The notes: a model not told the origin generated them from the letters alone. Positions 1 to 11,850 are shown, counted from the stretch's first letter. The stretch is 64,000 nucleotides of DNA from Anaeromyces robustus (GCA_002104895.1 MCFG01000125.1:75001-139000); one strand, 5' to 3'. Numbers and translations are program-made.

Positions 1-121
1 TTATTATTATTTCTTTTTTTTTTTTATCATTTCTTTATTTATCTTCATATTGTAATTTTATTTTATTTGTAAATTTGTTTTATTTATTATTATAATAATC
101 AAGTTTTTTTTCTTCTTTCAT

Positions 122-427
122 TTAACATAGTAATTGTCTATAAAATGCACATGCAATGGGATCACCTTTACTCAATACACAACCATCATAATAATTACGA
201 TATATTTCACGACACTTTTCTTTTCTTTGTTCTTCTTTTTCTTTAGCTGCTTTACCAAGTTCATTTCCAAGGTTAGCCACGCCATTTAGAGCATCAATTA
301 ATGATTGAGGAATTTTAGCTCTTTTTTCTATTAATTTATTTTCGCTTTCTTCTGTAGATCTAATTGGATTACTTAATACTAACATAGTACAAAGTAAGAA
401 AAAGGCTAAAGCAGAATAGAATTTCAT
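122..427 (-). CDS. Small secreted Kex2-processed four-cysteine peptide, copy 1
   Basis: A 101-residue precursor of unknown function and unrecognised family. Residues 1-19 are a typical signal peptide (MKFYS start, then a hydrophobic core). Residues 20-36 form a short Glu-rich pro-segment ending in Lys35-Arg36, a Kex2-type dibasic site followed by Ala. The predicted mature peptide is 65 residues: an amphipathic N-terminal stretch (KIPQSLIDALNGVANLGNEL), a highly charged linker, and four cysteines at 72, 83, 93 and 101 (C-x10-C-x9-C-x7-C), the last being the final residue. The start is fixed by the signal peptide and by alignment with the other copies. A TATAAAA-like box lies about 115 bp upstream on the minus strand (541-547). 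Secretion and Kex2 cleavage are inferred. Possible roles include an antimicrobial, signalling or structural secreted peptide; none can be shown from sequence. Confidence 0.85.
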   Translation of the reverse strand: MKFYSALAFFLLCTMLVLSNPIRSTEESENKLIEKRAKIPQSLIDALNGVANLGNELGKAAKEKEEQRKEKCREIYRNYYDGCVLSKGDPIACAFYRQLLC

Positions 428-1120
428 TTTTAATTTTTTTTTTTTTTATTAATTATTTTTTTTTATATAATTAATTATTATAATAAGTTTTTTTTTTTAT
501 AAATTTTAATGAATATTTTTTTTTCAGTCTTTTTTTTCCTTTTTATACTTTTTAATGATGTTTAGAATTTTTTATTTCAATAAAAAAGAAAAACGAATAA
601 AAAGTTTTGGATAATTTTTTTTATCTCCCTTGTTTTATGTTTTTGAAAAAAAAAAATTTTTTTTTATTTATTTATATTAAAATTATAATTTTATTAAAAT
701 ATTAAAAATTTTATTTGATCAAATGAAATAGAATATTCAACGGAATCCATCCAACAATTTAAAATTAATTTTTTAATTTATTTGTCAAGTTTTTTAATAT
801 AAGATTTTCATTAAAAATAGTTAAATAAAGTAGTTAAAAAATACTTTATTAGTATCTTTTATTAATATTTAATTATTAATTGTATTATTTAAATATTTAT
901 TATATAAAAATAATTAACCTACATTAAAATATTATTTATATGTAACATACATTTTAACAGATTTATTGTAATTTATTCAAAAAAGTTTTAAAGTTTTATA
1001 TTCTTAATAAAAACCTATTTATATATAATTATACTTATTAAAAAAAAAATTCTATATTATATCAAAATACAAAAATAATATATAATAAATTTCAAAATTA
1101 TAATAATAATAATAATAACT
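428..1120. other. Array spacer 1, gene-proximal part
   Basis: No gene. It contains the upstream block shared by all copies (about 430-640) and the shared block with atgtaacatacattttaac near 940-960. A TAA microsatellite begins at about 1100, and the inverted-repeat element that follows sits in it. Confidence 0.7.
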
Positions 1121-1856
1121 GAGTGTAGCATTTCGGCAATGTACATGAAATTTTTTGCATTGAATGGTCCTTTACGCCACATTTTATATTGTAAATTTAT
1201 ATAAATATTTTTAACGCCACATTTATATAAAATTTTTTAAGAGAGTTTATATACTAGCACTTGTATATTAAAGCATTTCTTATTTATTTCATAATTTAAA
1301 GAATTATAAATATAAATTTTAAATTTCACTTAATATTTTATTTATTTCATAATTTAAAGAATTATAAATATAAATTTTAAATTTCACTTAATATTTTATT
1401 TATTTCATAATTTAAAGAATTATAAATATAAATTTTAAATTTCACTTAATATTTTATTTATTTCATAATTTAAAGAATTATAAATATAAATTTTAAATTT
1501 CACTTAATATTTTATTTATTTCATAATTTAAAGAATTATAAATATAAATTTTAAATTTCACTTAATATTTTATTTATTTCATAATTTAAAGAATTATAAA
1601 TATAAATTTTAAATTTCACTTAATATTTTATTTATTTCATAAGTTAAATAAAAAAAAAAGAAATATTAATAAAAAGAAGATGCACTAATAAATTGGTTTC
1701 ATATACATAAATCAATAATAAATAAAATATTGATTTTAATAATATAATAAATTTTTTATTAATTTAATTTATAAGCCACAATATAATACATTTAAATAAT
1801 ACGTTATTTTAATGCGCGATACATTTACGAAATACATTGCCGAAATGCACACTTCC
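1121..1856. mobile_element. Non-autonomous inverted-repeat DNA element (MITE-like)
   Basis: A 16-bp sequence, gcatttcggcaatgta, at 1128-1143 is exactly inverted at 1833-1848. The similarity extends outward imperfectly (gagtgta against the complement of acacttcc). The element lies within a TAA microsatellite and is absent from the other array spacers, so it is an insertion. It has no coding capacity. The interior holds two acgccacattt motifs and a 58-bp tandem repeat. The superfamily is not recognised, and a target-site duplication cannot be resolved inside the TAA repeat. Confidence 0.65.
1281..1650. repeat. 58-bp tandem repeat, about 6.3 copies
   Basis: A unit beginning tatttatttcataatttaa recurs at 1281, 1339, 1397, 1455, 1513, 1571 and partially at 1629, always 58 bp apart. 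The copies are almost identical, so expansion is recent. The repeat lies wholly inside the inverted-repeat element. It has no spacers and no palindromic unit, so it is not a CRISPR array. Confidence 0.95.
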
Positions 1857-1985
1857 CTAATAATAATAATAAGAATAATAATAATAAAATAATAATAAAA
1901 TAATAATAATAATAAATAATAATAATAATAATAATAGTAATAATAGTAATAATAGTAATAATAGTAATAATAGTAATAATAGTAA

Positions 1986-2398
1986 TTTTTTTTTTTTTTT
2001 AGACTAAAGGAAGAGAATACACTTCCATGTTTTTATTTATAATAAAATCGTTATTAATACATTTAGATTAAGTACATAAATAAAATAGATTAAAAGAAAA
2101 AATATCTATCTAAAAAAAATCTATAACATAATTTAATATAAAGAAAAATATAATAAATTTCTGAAATAATTATAATTTCAGTGTAGGATACTGTTCGGAT
2201 TTCACTCCTCTCTAAATGGTAAAATAATATAAAACAAAGAAGTAACATCTGAATTAAAGATAGTGTGGTGTCCACTAAACTCTCCCTTGGGCAATATTCA
2301 TCATTTCTAGTAAAAAAAGATGACTCCGAAGGCCCTGTGGTTGAAATAACATCGCGATTCGAGATATTATTATGTCTTATCGATTTGACGTCGACGCA
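1986..2398 (-). mobile_element. 5'-truncated LINE 3' end, fragment A
   Basis: The reverse complement of this stretch matches the 3' part of the LINE copy at about 26290-26680, including the stretches around ctcgaatcgcgat, gggagagtttagtggacacc and catggaagtgtattctcttcc. A T-run at 1986-2000 is the poly(A) tail of the minus-strand element, and agtaat occurs on both flanks as a possible target-site duplication. An open frame at 2090-2275 corresponds to the C-terminal tail seen in the other copy. Insertion by target-primed reverse transcription with 5' truncation is the simplest explanation. Confidence 0.75.
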
Positions 2399-2399
2399 G

Positions 2400-2430
<31 letters not shown>

Positions 2431-2924
2431 TAATAATAATAAATAATAATAATAATAAATAAAATAAATATTTAAAAATAATTATAATAATAATAAATAT
2501 TTAAAAATAATAATAATAAAAATATATTATAAATATATAATACATGATGATTTTTTATATAAATTTATTTTTAAATTTAAAATTTAAAAAATATTTAAAT
2601 AAAATCAATTTAAGTTTACTAGAAAATGTTAAATTATTAATATTAATTGTTTGTCAAAAGAAATATTTTTGAAAATAAAATAAATATCCAAGTTCTGTAT
2701 ATGTCAATTAAAAATTATTATACATTAGCTAAAGGTCCAAAAACAATTCCAATTAATTGATGAATAGGTAATATATTATATTCTTTCACAATTCTTTAAA
2801 TTTTTATATATACATATAATTTTCTACTAAAACCAAACTTTCATATTATTTATAAAATTATTATCTTAAAATAATTAAATAACAATTTCACAGTTCAAAT
2901 AATAAGACAAAAACAATAATTTAA

Positions 2925-3244
2925 ATTAATTTATTTATTTATTTATTTATTTTATTCTATTTTATTTTATTTATTCATTTATTTTATTTTATTTTATTTT
3001 ATTTTATTTTATTTTATTTTATTTTATTTTATTTTATTTTATTTTATTTTATTTTATTTTATTTTATTTTATTTTATTTTATTTTATTTTATTTTATTTT
3101 ATTTTATTTTATTTTATTTTATTTTATTTTATTTTATTTTATTTTATTTTATTTTATTTTATTTTATTTTATTTTATTTTATTATATTTTATTTTATTTT
3201 ATTTTATTATATTTTATTTTATTTTATTTTATTTTATTTTATTT
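2925..3244. repeat. TTTTA pentanucleotide satellite, spacer 1
   Basis: About 55-60 nearly perfect TTTTA units, preceded by TTTA-type repeats. It is followed at about 3288-3335 by a CAA/TAA trinucleotide run. It sits in the same place in the unit as the satellites of the other spacers. Confidence 0.95.
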
Positions 3245-3286
3245 TTTAAATAAATAATTAATTATTTTTATATTGTTTACTCATAT

Positions 3287-3325
<39 letters not shown>

Positions 3326-3707
3326 AATAATAATAATATAATAAAAATATGATATATATATAAAAATTATTTCTATTTTAAAACTAAAAACAAATATTAT
3401 CAACAAAATAGTTTTTATTGTATTGATATTTTTGAATTAATTTTATTATATGAAATAGAATTTAAATTTTATCATAACTTTTTATTAATAAAATTTTATA
3501 AAATATTTATTAATATTTCCTTTTTTTTTAGTTATTATTATTATTATTATTATTATTTCTTCATTTTATTTTTATTTTTATTTTTATTTTTATTTTTATT
3601 TTTTTTATCATTTCTTTATTTTATCTTCATATTGTAATTTTATTTTATTTATAAATTGGTTTTATTTATTATTATCATAATCAAGTTTTTTTTTCTTCTT
3701 TCATTTA

Positions 3708-4006
3708 TCAAACTTTTAGTAGATAATATCGACAATGTATGAAATTACCAGTACCTTTCATACAACTGTTATAATCATCTTCATTTCTTTCACGATACTT
3801 TTTTTTTCTTTGTTCTTCTTTTTGTTTTGCATTAGTTTTATTAAGTTCCTTTGCAATGTTAGCCATGGCATTAGCAGCATCAATTATTGATTGAGGAAAA
3901 TTATTAGCTCTTTTTTCTATTAATTTATTTTCGGTTTCTTCTGTAGATCTAATTGGATTACTTAATACTAACATAGTACAAAGGCTAAAACAGAATAGAA
4001 TTTCAT
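3708..4006 (-). pseudogene. Secreted-peptide gene copy 2, broken signal peptide and cysteine scaffold
   Basis: Aligned with the other copies, this one lacks the ten bases taagaaaaag (plus-strand sense) next to aaag in the signal-peptide codons, which shifts the frame a few codons after the start at 4006. An in-frame Met downstream (3974) opens an 88-residue frame, but it has lost the signal-peptide core and so is unlikely to be secreted. The pro-segment and Lys-Arg site are intact. Two of four cysteines are gone: the first is Tyr (KKYRER) and the terminal Cys codon is TGA. The rest of the peptide still reads cleanly, so decay is probably recent. An unusual upstream exon that restores secretion is possible but not seen. 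Confidence 0.75.
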
Positions 4007-4397
4007 TGTTTTTTTTTGTATTTTTTTTTTTTTTTTTTTTATAAATTATTTTTTTTCATATATTTAATTATTATTATAAGTTTTTTTTTTATGAATTTTT
4101 ACGAATATTTTTTTCTCAGTCTTTTCTTTTCCTTTTTATACTTTTTAATGTTGTTTAGTAGAATAAAACTAAGAAAAATTTTAGAATTTTATTTTAATAA
4201 AAAAAGAAAAACGAATAAAAAAAGTTTTGGATAATCTTTTTTTATCTCCATTGTTTTATGTTTGTGAAAAAAAAAAATTTTTTTTTTTTTATATTAAAAT
4301 TATAATTTTATTTAATATTAAAAATTTTATTTGATCAATGAAATAGAATATTCAACAGAATCCATCCATCAATTTAAAATCCATTTTAAAATTAATT

Positions 4398-5455
4398 TTT
4401 GAAACATATGTAAATATTACCTTAATTTCTTATAACTAAGAAAAGTGATAATATTTATGTCCTTTTTGAATGATTGTCTAAATTATTCGTTTTACACAAA
4501 AATTTGTTTTATTAGAAACACAATAAAAATTGTTCTATTATTAAAATGTTTTATTAATTTTATTTATTTGAAATAAATTTTAAAAAAAAATTAATTAAAA
4601 TTAGAAATATAACTATTCTTTGATTACTATTTTTAATCTTTGAATATTATTATAATTTTTTATTATTTAAAAATTATTAAACTAAACAATTTTAAAAACT
4701 AAACTATGTTTTAATTATTTAATATGACTAATTCTATGTTGTAATTAGCAAAGAGAAAAAATTTACATGAAATATTTACAGTTATTTATATTTTTCTTGA
4801 AAATTAAACTATTTACAATAAAAGAAATAAAAGAATAATTATTTATAATAAAATAATTAATAAAATAAACAAATAGAATAAAATAATAAATATAAAATAT
4901 TAATAAAAGAATGATTTAGAATATAGAAAATAATTAAAGTATTAATAAAAGAAGTATTTAGAATAATAAAATAAACAAGTTTGTTTATTAATTTTAAATA
5001 AAATTAATTGTTATTTTTTAATTTAGAATTATTATTATATTATAAAGAATAATTAAGAATTATTTTAAAGTCATGTTATATTATTAAAGTGTTTTAATTT
5101 ATAATTTTATAATAATTATTAATAATAATATTTATTTTATTTTAATAAAAGTATTAAAAACATTGTCTAAAATATTCATTTTGTGTTCTGTTTACTTTTA
5201 AAGTGTAATTTATTATTTTTATTAATAATAAAAGTAATTTCTCGAAGTTATGAATTTTATTTAATAATATTTATTAAATAAAATTTAATTTTGATAAATT
5301 AAGTTTTATTATATCTTTCTAGAAACTAAAGTTAATTTGGTTGTAAATTTTTGGTAAATTGTTTAATTGATCTTTGATAAGTTTTAGGTTATTTTTGATT
5401 TAACCTAAAAATCAGGCATTATAATTAATTATTATTTATTAATTTAATTATTTAT
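4398..5455. other. About 1 kb insertion specific to array spacer 2
   Basis: Spacers 1, 3, 4 and 5 pass directly from the catccat(cc)aatttaaaatt block to the aagttttttaatataa block. In this spacer about 1.05 kb of unrelated AT-rich sequence intervenes. I see no long ORF, terminal inverted repeat or poly(A) tail in it. It may be an old transposable element, or sequence retained here and lost from the other units. Confidence 0.5.
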
Positions 5456-5786
5456 CATTTTTTAATTTGTTAGTTAAGTTTTTTAATATAAGATTTACAT
5501 TAAAAATAGTTAAATAAAGTAGTTAAAAAATACTTTATAAGTATCTTTTATTAATATTGAATTATTAATTATATTATTTAAATGTTTATTATAATTAACC
5601 TACATTAAAATATTATTTATATGTAACATACATTTTAACAGATTTATTGTATTTTATTCAAAAAGTTTTAAAGTTTTATATTCTTAATAAAAACATATTT
5701 ATATATAATTATTTAATTATATTATTTTTGTATTTTGATATAATATAGAATTTTTTTTTTTTTTTTTAATAAATATAAAATTTCAA

Positions 5787-5824
<38 letters not shown>

Positions 5825-6352
5825 GTAATAATAAATAATAAATAATAATAAATAATAATAATAAATAATAATAATAAATAATAATAATAAATAGTTAATA
5901 ATAATAATTAAATAAATAAAAATATATTATAAATATATAATACATGATGATTTTTTATATAAATTTATTTTTCAATTTAAAATTTAAAAGTATTTTAATA
6001 AAATCAATTTAAGTTTACTAGAAAATATTAAATTATGAATAATAATTGTCTGTCAAGAGAAATATGTTTGAAAATAAAATAAATATCCAAATTCTGTATA
6101 TGTCAATTAAAAATTGTTATACATTAGCTAAAGGTCCAAAAACAATTCCAAATACTTGATGAATAGGTAATATATTATATTCTTTCACAACTTCTTAAAT
6201 TTATATATATATAAATATATAATTTTCTACTAAAACCAAACTTTCATATTATTTATAAAATTATTATCTTAATAAACTTAAATAACAATTTCACAGTTCA
6301 AATAATAAGACAAAAACAATAATTTAAATTAATTTATTTATTTATTTATTAA

Positions 6353-6535
6353 TTTATTTTATTTTATCATATTCAATTTTATTTTATTTTATTTTATTTT
6401 ATTTTATTTTATTTTATTTTATTTTATTTTATTTTATTTTATTTTATTTTATTTTATTTTATTTTATTTTATTTTATTTTATTTTATTTTATTTTATTTT
6501 ATTTTATTCTATTTTATTTTATTTTATTCTATTTT
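6353..6535. repeat. TTTTA pentanucleotide satellite, spacer 2
   Basis: About 35 TTTTA units with occasional TTCTA variants at the edges. It is followed by the short block that precedes the 3' flank of gene copy 3. Confidence 0.95.
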
Positions 6536-6878
6536 TTCAATAAATAATATAATAAAATTATGATATTTAATAAATAATTATTTCCATTTTATAACTAAAA
6601 ACAAATATTATCAAAACAATAGTTTTTATTGTATTGACATTTTTGAATTAATTTCATTATGTGAAATAGAATTTAAATTTCATCATAACTTTTTATTAAT
6701 AAAATTTTATAAAAAATTTATTAATATTTCCTTTTTTTTTTTTTAATTATTATTATTATTATTTCTTAATTTTTTTTACTATTTTTTTATTTTATCTTCA
6801 TAATGTAATTTTAATTTATTTATAAATTGGTTTTATCTATTATTATAATAATCAAGTTTTTTTTTCTTCTTCTTCCAT

Positions 6879-7181
6879 TTAACAATTTTTTTGTTGAATA
6901 CTTGAACAATATCTGACATCACTGGTACCCGCTATGCAATTGTTATAATCATATTCTTTTCTTCTAATACACTCTTTTCTTTCTTTTTCTTTTTGTTTTG
7001 CATTAGCATCACTAGCTTTACCTATAACGTAAATAAGTTTTTTATAAGTCTCCATTACATAGTCAGTAAAAGCTCTTTTTTCTATAAATTTATTTTCGGT
7101 TTCTTCTGTAGATCTAATTGGATTACTTAATACTAACATAGTACAAAGTAAGAAAAAGGCTAATACAGAATAGAATTTCAT
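6879..7181 (-). CDS. Small secreted Kex2-processed four-cysteine peptide, copy 3 (divergent)
   Basis: A 100-residue precursor. The signal peptide and pro-segment are nearly identical to the other copies, with Lys35-Arg36 followed by Ala. Cysteines at 71, 82, 92 and 100 keep the C-x10-C-x9-C-x7-C spacing, with the last residue again Cys. The mature N-terminal stretch is quite different: TDYVMETYKKLIYVIGKA replaces the KIPQSLIDA/NELG stretch of copies 1, 4 and 5, and the linker (NAKQKEKERKE) resembles that of copy 2. This suggests module exchange between copies or strong divergence of the mature peptide. A TATAAAAAGG-like box lies at about 7295-7304 on the minus strand. Function unknown; if the peptides have different targets, this is the copy most likely to differ. 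Confidence 0.85.
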   Translation of the reverse strand: MKFYSVLAFFLLCTMLVLSNPIRSTEETENKFIEKRAFTDYVMETYKKLIYVIGKASDANAKQKEKERKECIRRKEYDYNNCIAGTSDVRYCSSIQQKNC

Positions 7182-7861
7182 TGTTAATTTTTTTTTTTTT
7201 ATTTTATTAATTATTTTTTTTATATAATTAATTATTATTATAAGTTTTTTTTTAATGAATTTTTATGAATATTTTTTTTTCAGTCTTTTCTTTTCCTTTT
7301 TATATTTTTTAATGATGTTTAGTAGAATCAAACTAAAAAAAAGTTTAGAATTTTTATTTTAATAAAAAAAGAAAAACGAATAAAAAGTTTTGGATGATCT
7401 TTTTTAATCTCCTTGTTTTATGTTATTTAAAAAAAAAAAATTTTTTTTTATCTCCTTGTTTTATGTTATAATTTTTAATATAAATAGATAAAAAAAAATT
7501 TTTTTTTAAATAATTTTATTTAATATTGAAAATTTTTTTTTGATCTATGAAATAGATTCAACAGAATTCATCCATCAATTTAAAATCATTTAATTTTTTA
7601 ATTTGTCGTTAAGTTTTTTAATATAAGATTTACATTAAAAATAGTTAAATAAAATAATTAAAAAAATACTTTATAAGTATCTTTTATTAATATTTAATTA
7701 TTAATTGTATTATTTAAATGTTTATTATTTATATATAATTAACCTACATTAAAATATTATTTATATGTAACATACATTTTAACAGATTTATTGTATTTTA
7801 TTCAGAAAAGTTTTAAAGTTTTATATTCTGAATAAAAACCTATTTATATATAATTATATAT

Positions 7862-8050
7862 TGTTAGAATATGTGAAATATGTGTTAAAATGTATTAAAA
7901 TGTATTGTATTAAATTTAATGTATGAGCCACATTGTATAGTATAAAAGCATGCTATTTATTATAATTTAAATATTTGTAACACTTTATCATATCATAAAA
8001 TATAATAATAAAGTTGACATAATTATTAAACCCAATTAATTGACTGTTAA
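7862..8050. other. Possible solo-LTR-like insertion in spacer 3
   Basis: About 190 bp starting tgttagaatatgtgaaatat and ending near cccaattaattgactgtta interrupts the array block. Only its last ~40 bp (gacataattattaaaccc onward) recur in spacer 4 (about 10425-10462). A TGTTRGAATAT start is common in fungal LTRs, but a matching CA end and a clear target-site duplication are not visible. The assignment is tentative. Confidence 0.3.
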
Positions 8051-8305
8051 TATTATTCTTGTACTTAATAAAACATAGAATTTTCTTTTTTTTTTTTTTT
8101 TAATAAATATTAAATTTAAAATTTTTAATTTTTTTCTATTTTATTTTTATTTTTATATATATATATATTTATATTTTTTTTTTTCTGTAATAATTTTTTA
8201 TCTTTTATCAATAATATTTTTTAACTATTTTTTTTTCTTTTTCTTTTTTAAAAGAATGTATATATATGTAATATCAAATGGAATGTGCTAGAATCGTTAG
8301 ATTTA

Positions 8306-8346
<41 letters not shown>

Positions 8347-8727
8347 ATGATGATTTTTTATATAAATTTATTTTTCAAATTAAAATTTAAAATATTTAAA
8401 TAAAATTAACTTAAGTTCACTAGAAAATATTAAATTATTAATAATAATTGTTTGCCAAGAGAAATATTTTTGAAAATAAAATAAATATCCAAGTTCTGTA
8501 TGTAAATTAAAAATTGTTATACATTAGCTAAAGGTCCAAAAACAATTCCAATTACTTGATGAATAGGTAATATATTATATTCTTTCACAATTTTTTAAAT
8601 TTATATATATATATATAATTTTCTACTAAAACCAAACTTTCATATTATTTATAAAATTATTATCTTAAAAAACTTAAATAACAATTTCACAGTTCAAATA
8701 TTAAAATAAGTCAAAAACAGTAATTTA

Positions 8728-9037
8728 AATTTATTTATTTATTTACTTATTCATTTATTTTATTTTATTTATTTATTTATTTACTTATTCATTTATTTTA
8801 TTTTATTTATTCATTTATTTTATTTTATTTTATTTTATTTTATTTTATTTTATTTTATTTTATTTTATTTTATTTTATTTTATTTTATTTTATTTTATTT
8901 TATTTTATTTTATTTTATTTTATTTTATTTTATTTTATTTTATTTTATTTTATTTTATTTTATTTTATTTTATTTTATTTTATTTTATTTTATTTTATTT
9001 TATTTTATTTTATTTTATTTTATTTTATTTTATTTTT
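8728..9037. repeat. TTTTA pentanucleotide satellite, spacer 3
   Basis: Mostly perfect TTTTA units. Its left edge has a duplicated atttacttattcatttatt segment, which also marks the left edge of the spacer 4 satellite, so these two spacers are closest relatives. Confidence 0.95.
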
Positions 9038-9073
9038 TCAATAAATAATTAATTATTTTTATATTGTTTACTC

Positions 9074-9114
<41 letters not shown>

Positions 9115-9440
9115 TTATGATATTTAATAAATAATTATTTCTATTTTAAAACTAAAAACAAATATTATTAAAAGAATAGTTTTTATTGTATTGACATTTT
9201 TGAATTAATTTTATTATATGAAATAGAATTTAAATATTATCATAACTTTTTATTAATAAAATTTTATAAAATATTTATTAATATTTTCTTTTTTTTTTAA
9301 TTATTATTATTATTATTATTATTATTATTTCTTTATTTTTTTTTACTATTTTTTATTTTATCTTCATTTTGTAATTTTAATTTATTTATAAATTGGTTTT
9401 ATTTATTAATTATAATAATCAAGTTTTTTTCTTCTTCCAT

Positions 9441-9749
9441 TTAACAAACAATTTTTTGAAACTTCATACAATATTGTTCTAAATTACTATATTTTACGCA
9501 ATTATTATAATCATCTCTATTTTTTTCACGACACTTTTCTTTTCTTTTTTCTTCTTCCGAAACTTTAACTGCATTGCCAAGTTCATTTCCATGGTTAGCC
9601 ACGCCATTTACAGCATCAATTAATGATTGAGGAATTTTAGCTCTTTTTTCTATTAATTTATTTTCGGTTTCTTCTGTAGATTTAATTGGATTACTTAATA
9701 CTAACATAGTACAAAGTATGAAAAAGACTAAAGCAGAATAGAATTTCAT
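9441..9749 (-). CDS. Small secreted Kex2-processed four-cysteine peptide, copy 4
   Basis: A 102-residue precursor closely related to copy 5. The signal peptide carries the changes Ala-Leu-Val and Ile-Leu-Cys shared with copy 5. The pro-segment has Lys instead of Arg (NPIKS) and ends in Lys35-Arg36. The mature peptide begins AKIPQSLIDAVNGVANHG and has cysteines at 73, 84, 94 and 102. The sequence between the cysteines (KYSNLEQY, MKFQKIV) differs from every other copy while the flanking DNA is nearly identical, so variation is concentrated in the mature C-terminal part. A TATAAAAAGG box lies at about 9870-9878 on the minus strand. Function unknown. Confidence 0.85.
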   Translation of the reverse strand: MKFYSALVFFILCTMLVLSNPIKSTEETENKLIEKRAKIPQSLIDAVNGVANHGNELGNAVKVSEEEKRKEKCREKNRDDYNNCVKYSNLEQYCMKFQKIVC

Positions 9750-10580
9750 TTTTAATTTTTTTTTTTTTTTATTAATTATTTTTTTTATATAATTTAATTA
9801 TTATTATAAGTTTGTTTTTTTTTTTTTTTATGAATTTTTACGAACTTTATTTTCTCAGTCTTTTCTTTTCCTTTTTATACTTTTTAATGATGTTTAGTAG
9901 AATTAAACTAAGAAAAAGTATAGAATTTATATTTTAATAAAAAAAAGAAAAGCAAATAAAAAGTTTTGGATGATCTTTTTTTATCTCCCTTTTTATATGT
10001 TATTGAAAAATAAATTTTATTTTATTTATTTATATTAAAATTATTTTATTTAACTATTTTTATTTATTTATAATTTTATTAAAATATTAAAAATTTTATT
10101 TGATCTACGAAATAGAATATTCAACAGAATCCATCCATCAATTTAAAATTAATTTTAAAATTAATTTTTTAATTTATTTGTTAAGTTTTTTAATATAAGA
10201 TTTACATTAAAAATAGTTAAATAAAATAATTAAAAAAATACTTTATAAGTATCTTTTATTAATATTTAATTATTAATTGTATTATTTAAATATTTATTAT
10301 ATAAAAATAATTAACCTACATTAAAATATTATTTATATGTAACATACATTTTAACAGATTTATTGTATTTTATTTAAAAAGTTTTAAAGTTTTATATTCT
10401 TAATAAAAACCTATTTATATATAATTGACATAATTATTAAACCCAATTAACTGACTGTTAATATATAATTATATTATTTTTGTATTTTGATAAGATAAAA
10501 TATAGAATTTTCTTTTTTTTTTTTTTTTTAATAATTATTAAATTTCCAAATTTTAATTTTTTTCTATTTTATTTTTATTT

Positions 10581-10618
<38 letters not shown>

Positions 10619-10737
10619 CTGTAATAAATTTTTATCTTTTATCAATAATATTTTTTAACTATTTTTTTTCTTTTTCTTTTTTAAAAGAATGTATATATAT
10701 GTTAATATCAAATTAATATGCTAGAATCTTTAGATTC

Positions 10738-10820
<83 letters not shown>

Positions 10821-11219
10821 TATATTATAAATATATAATACATGATGATTTTTTATATAAATTTATTTTTCAATTTTAAATTTAAAATATTTAAATAAAA
10901 TTAACTTAAGTTTAATAGAAAATATTAAATTATTAATAATAATTGTTTGTCAAGAGAAATATTTTTGAAAATAAAATAAATATCCAAATTCTGTATGTAA
11001 ATTAAAAATTGTTATACATTAGCTAAAGGTCTAAAAATAATTCCAATTAATTGATGAATAGGTAATATATTATATTCTTTCACAATTTTTTAAATTTATA
11101 TATATATATATAATTTTCTACTAAAACCAAACTTTCATATTATTTATAAAATTATTATCTTAAAAAACTTAAATAACAATTTCACAGTTCAAATATTAAA
11201 ATAAGTCAAAAACAGTAAT

Positions 11220-11850
11220 TTAAATTTATTTATTTATTTACTTATTCATTTATTTTATTTTATTTATTCATTTATTTACTTATTCATTTATTTTATTTTA
11301 TTTATTCATTTATTTTATTTTATTTTATTTTATTTTATTTTATTTTATTTTATTTTATTTTATTTTATTTTATTTTATTTTATTTTATTTTATTTTATTT
11401 TATTTTATTTTATTTTATTTTATTTTATTTTATTTTATTTTATTTTATTTTATTTTATTTTATTTTATTTTATTTTATTTTATTTTATTTTATTTTATTT
11501 TATTTTATTTTATTTTATTTTATTTTATTTTATTTTATTTTATTTTATTTTATTTTATTTTATTTTATTTTATTTTATTTTATTTTATTTTATTTTATTT
11601 TATTTTATTTTATTTTATTTTATTTTATTTTATTTTATTTTATTTTATTTTATTTTATTTTATTTTATTTTATTTTATTTTATTTTATTTTATTTTATTT
11701 TATTTTATTTTATTTTATTTTATTTTATTTTATTTTATTTTATTTTATTTTATTTTATTTTATTTTATTTTATTTTATTTTATTTTATTCTATTTTATTC
11801 TATTTTATTCTATTCTATTTTATTTTATTTTATTTTATTTTATTTTTTTT
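11220..11850. repeat. TTTTA pentanucleotide satellite, spacer 4 (longest)
   Basis: More than 100 TTTTA units over about 600 bp, ending in TTCTA variants. It is the longest satellite of the window, and its true length may be uncertain in an assembly. Confidence 0.95.

Noticed and set aside
1281-1650. CRISPR-like array
   Set aside because: The 58-bp units are directly adjacent with no unique spacers, in a eukaryotic context, inside a transposon-like element.
4016-4234. Phe/Ile-rich open frame upstream of copy 2 (similar ones at 10480-10716 and 14421-14666)
   Set aside because: They are low-complexity readings of T-runs, or antisense to the copy 6 relic, with no conserved protein feature.
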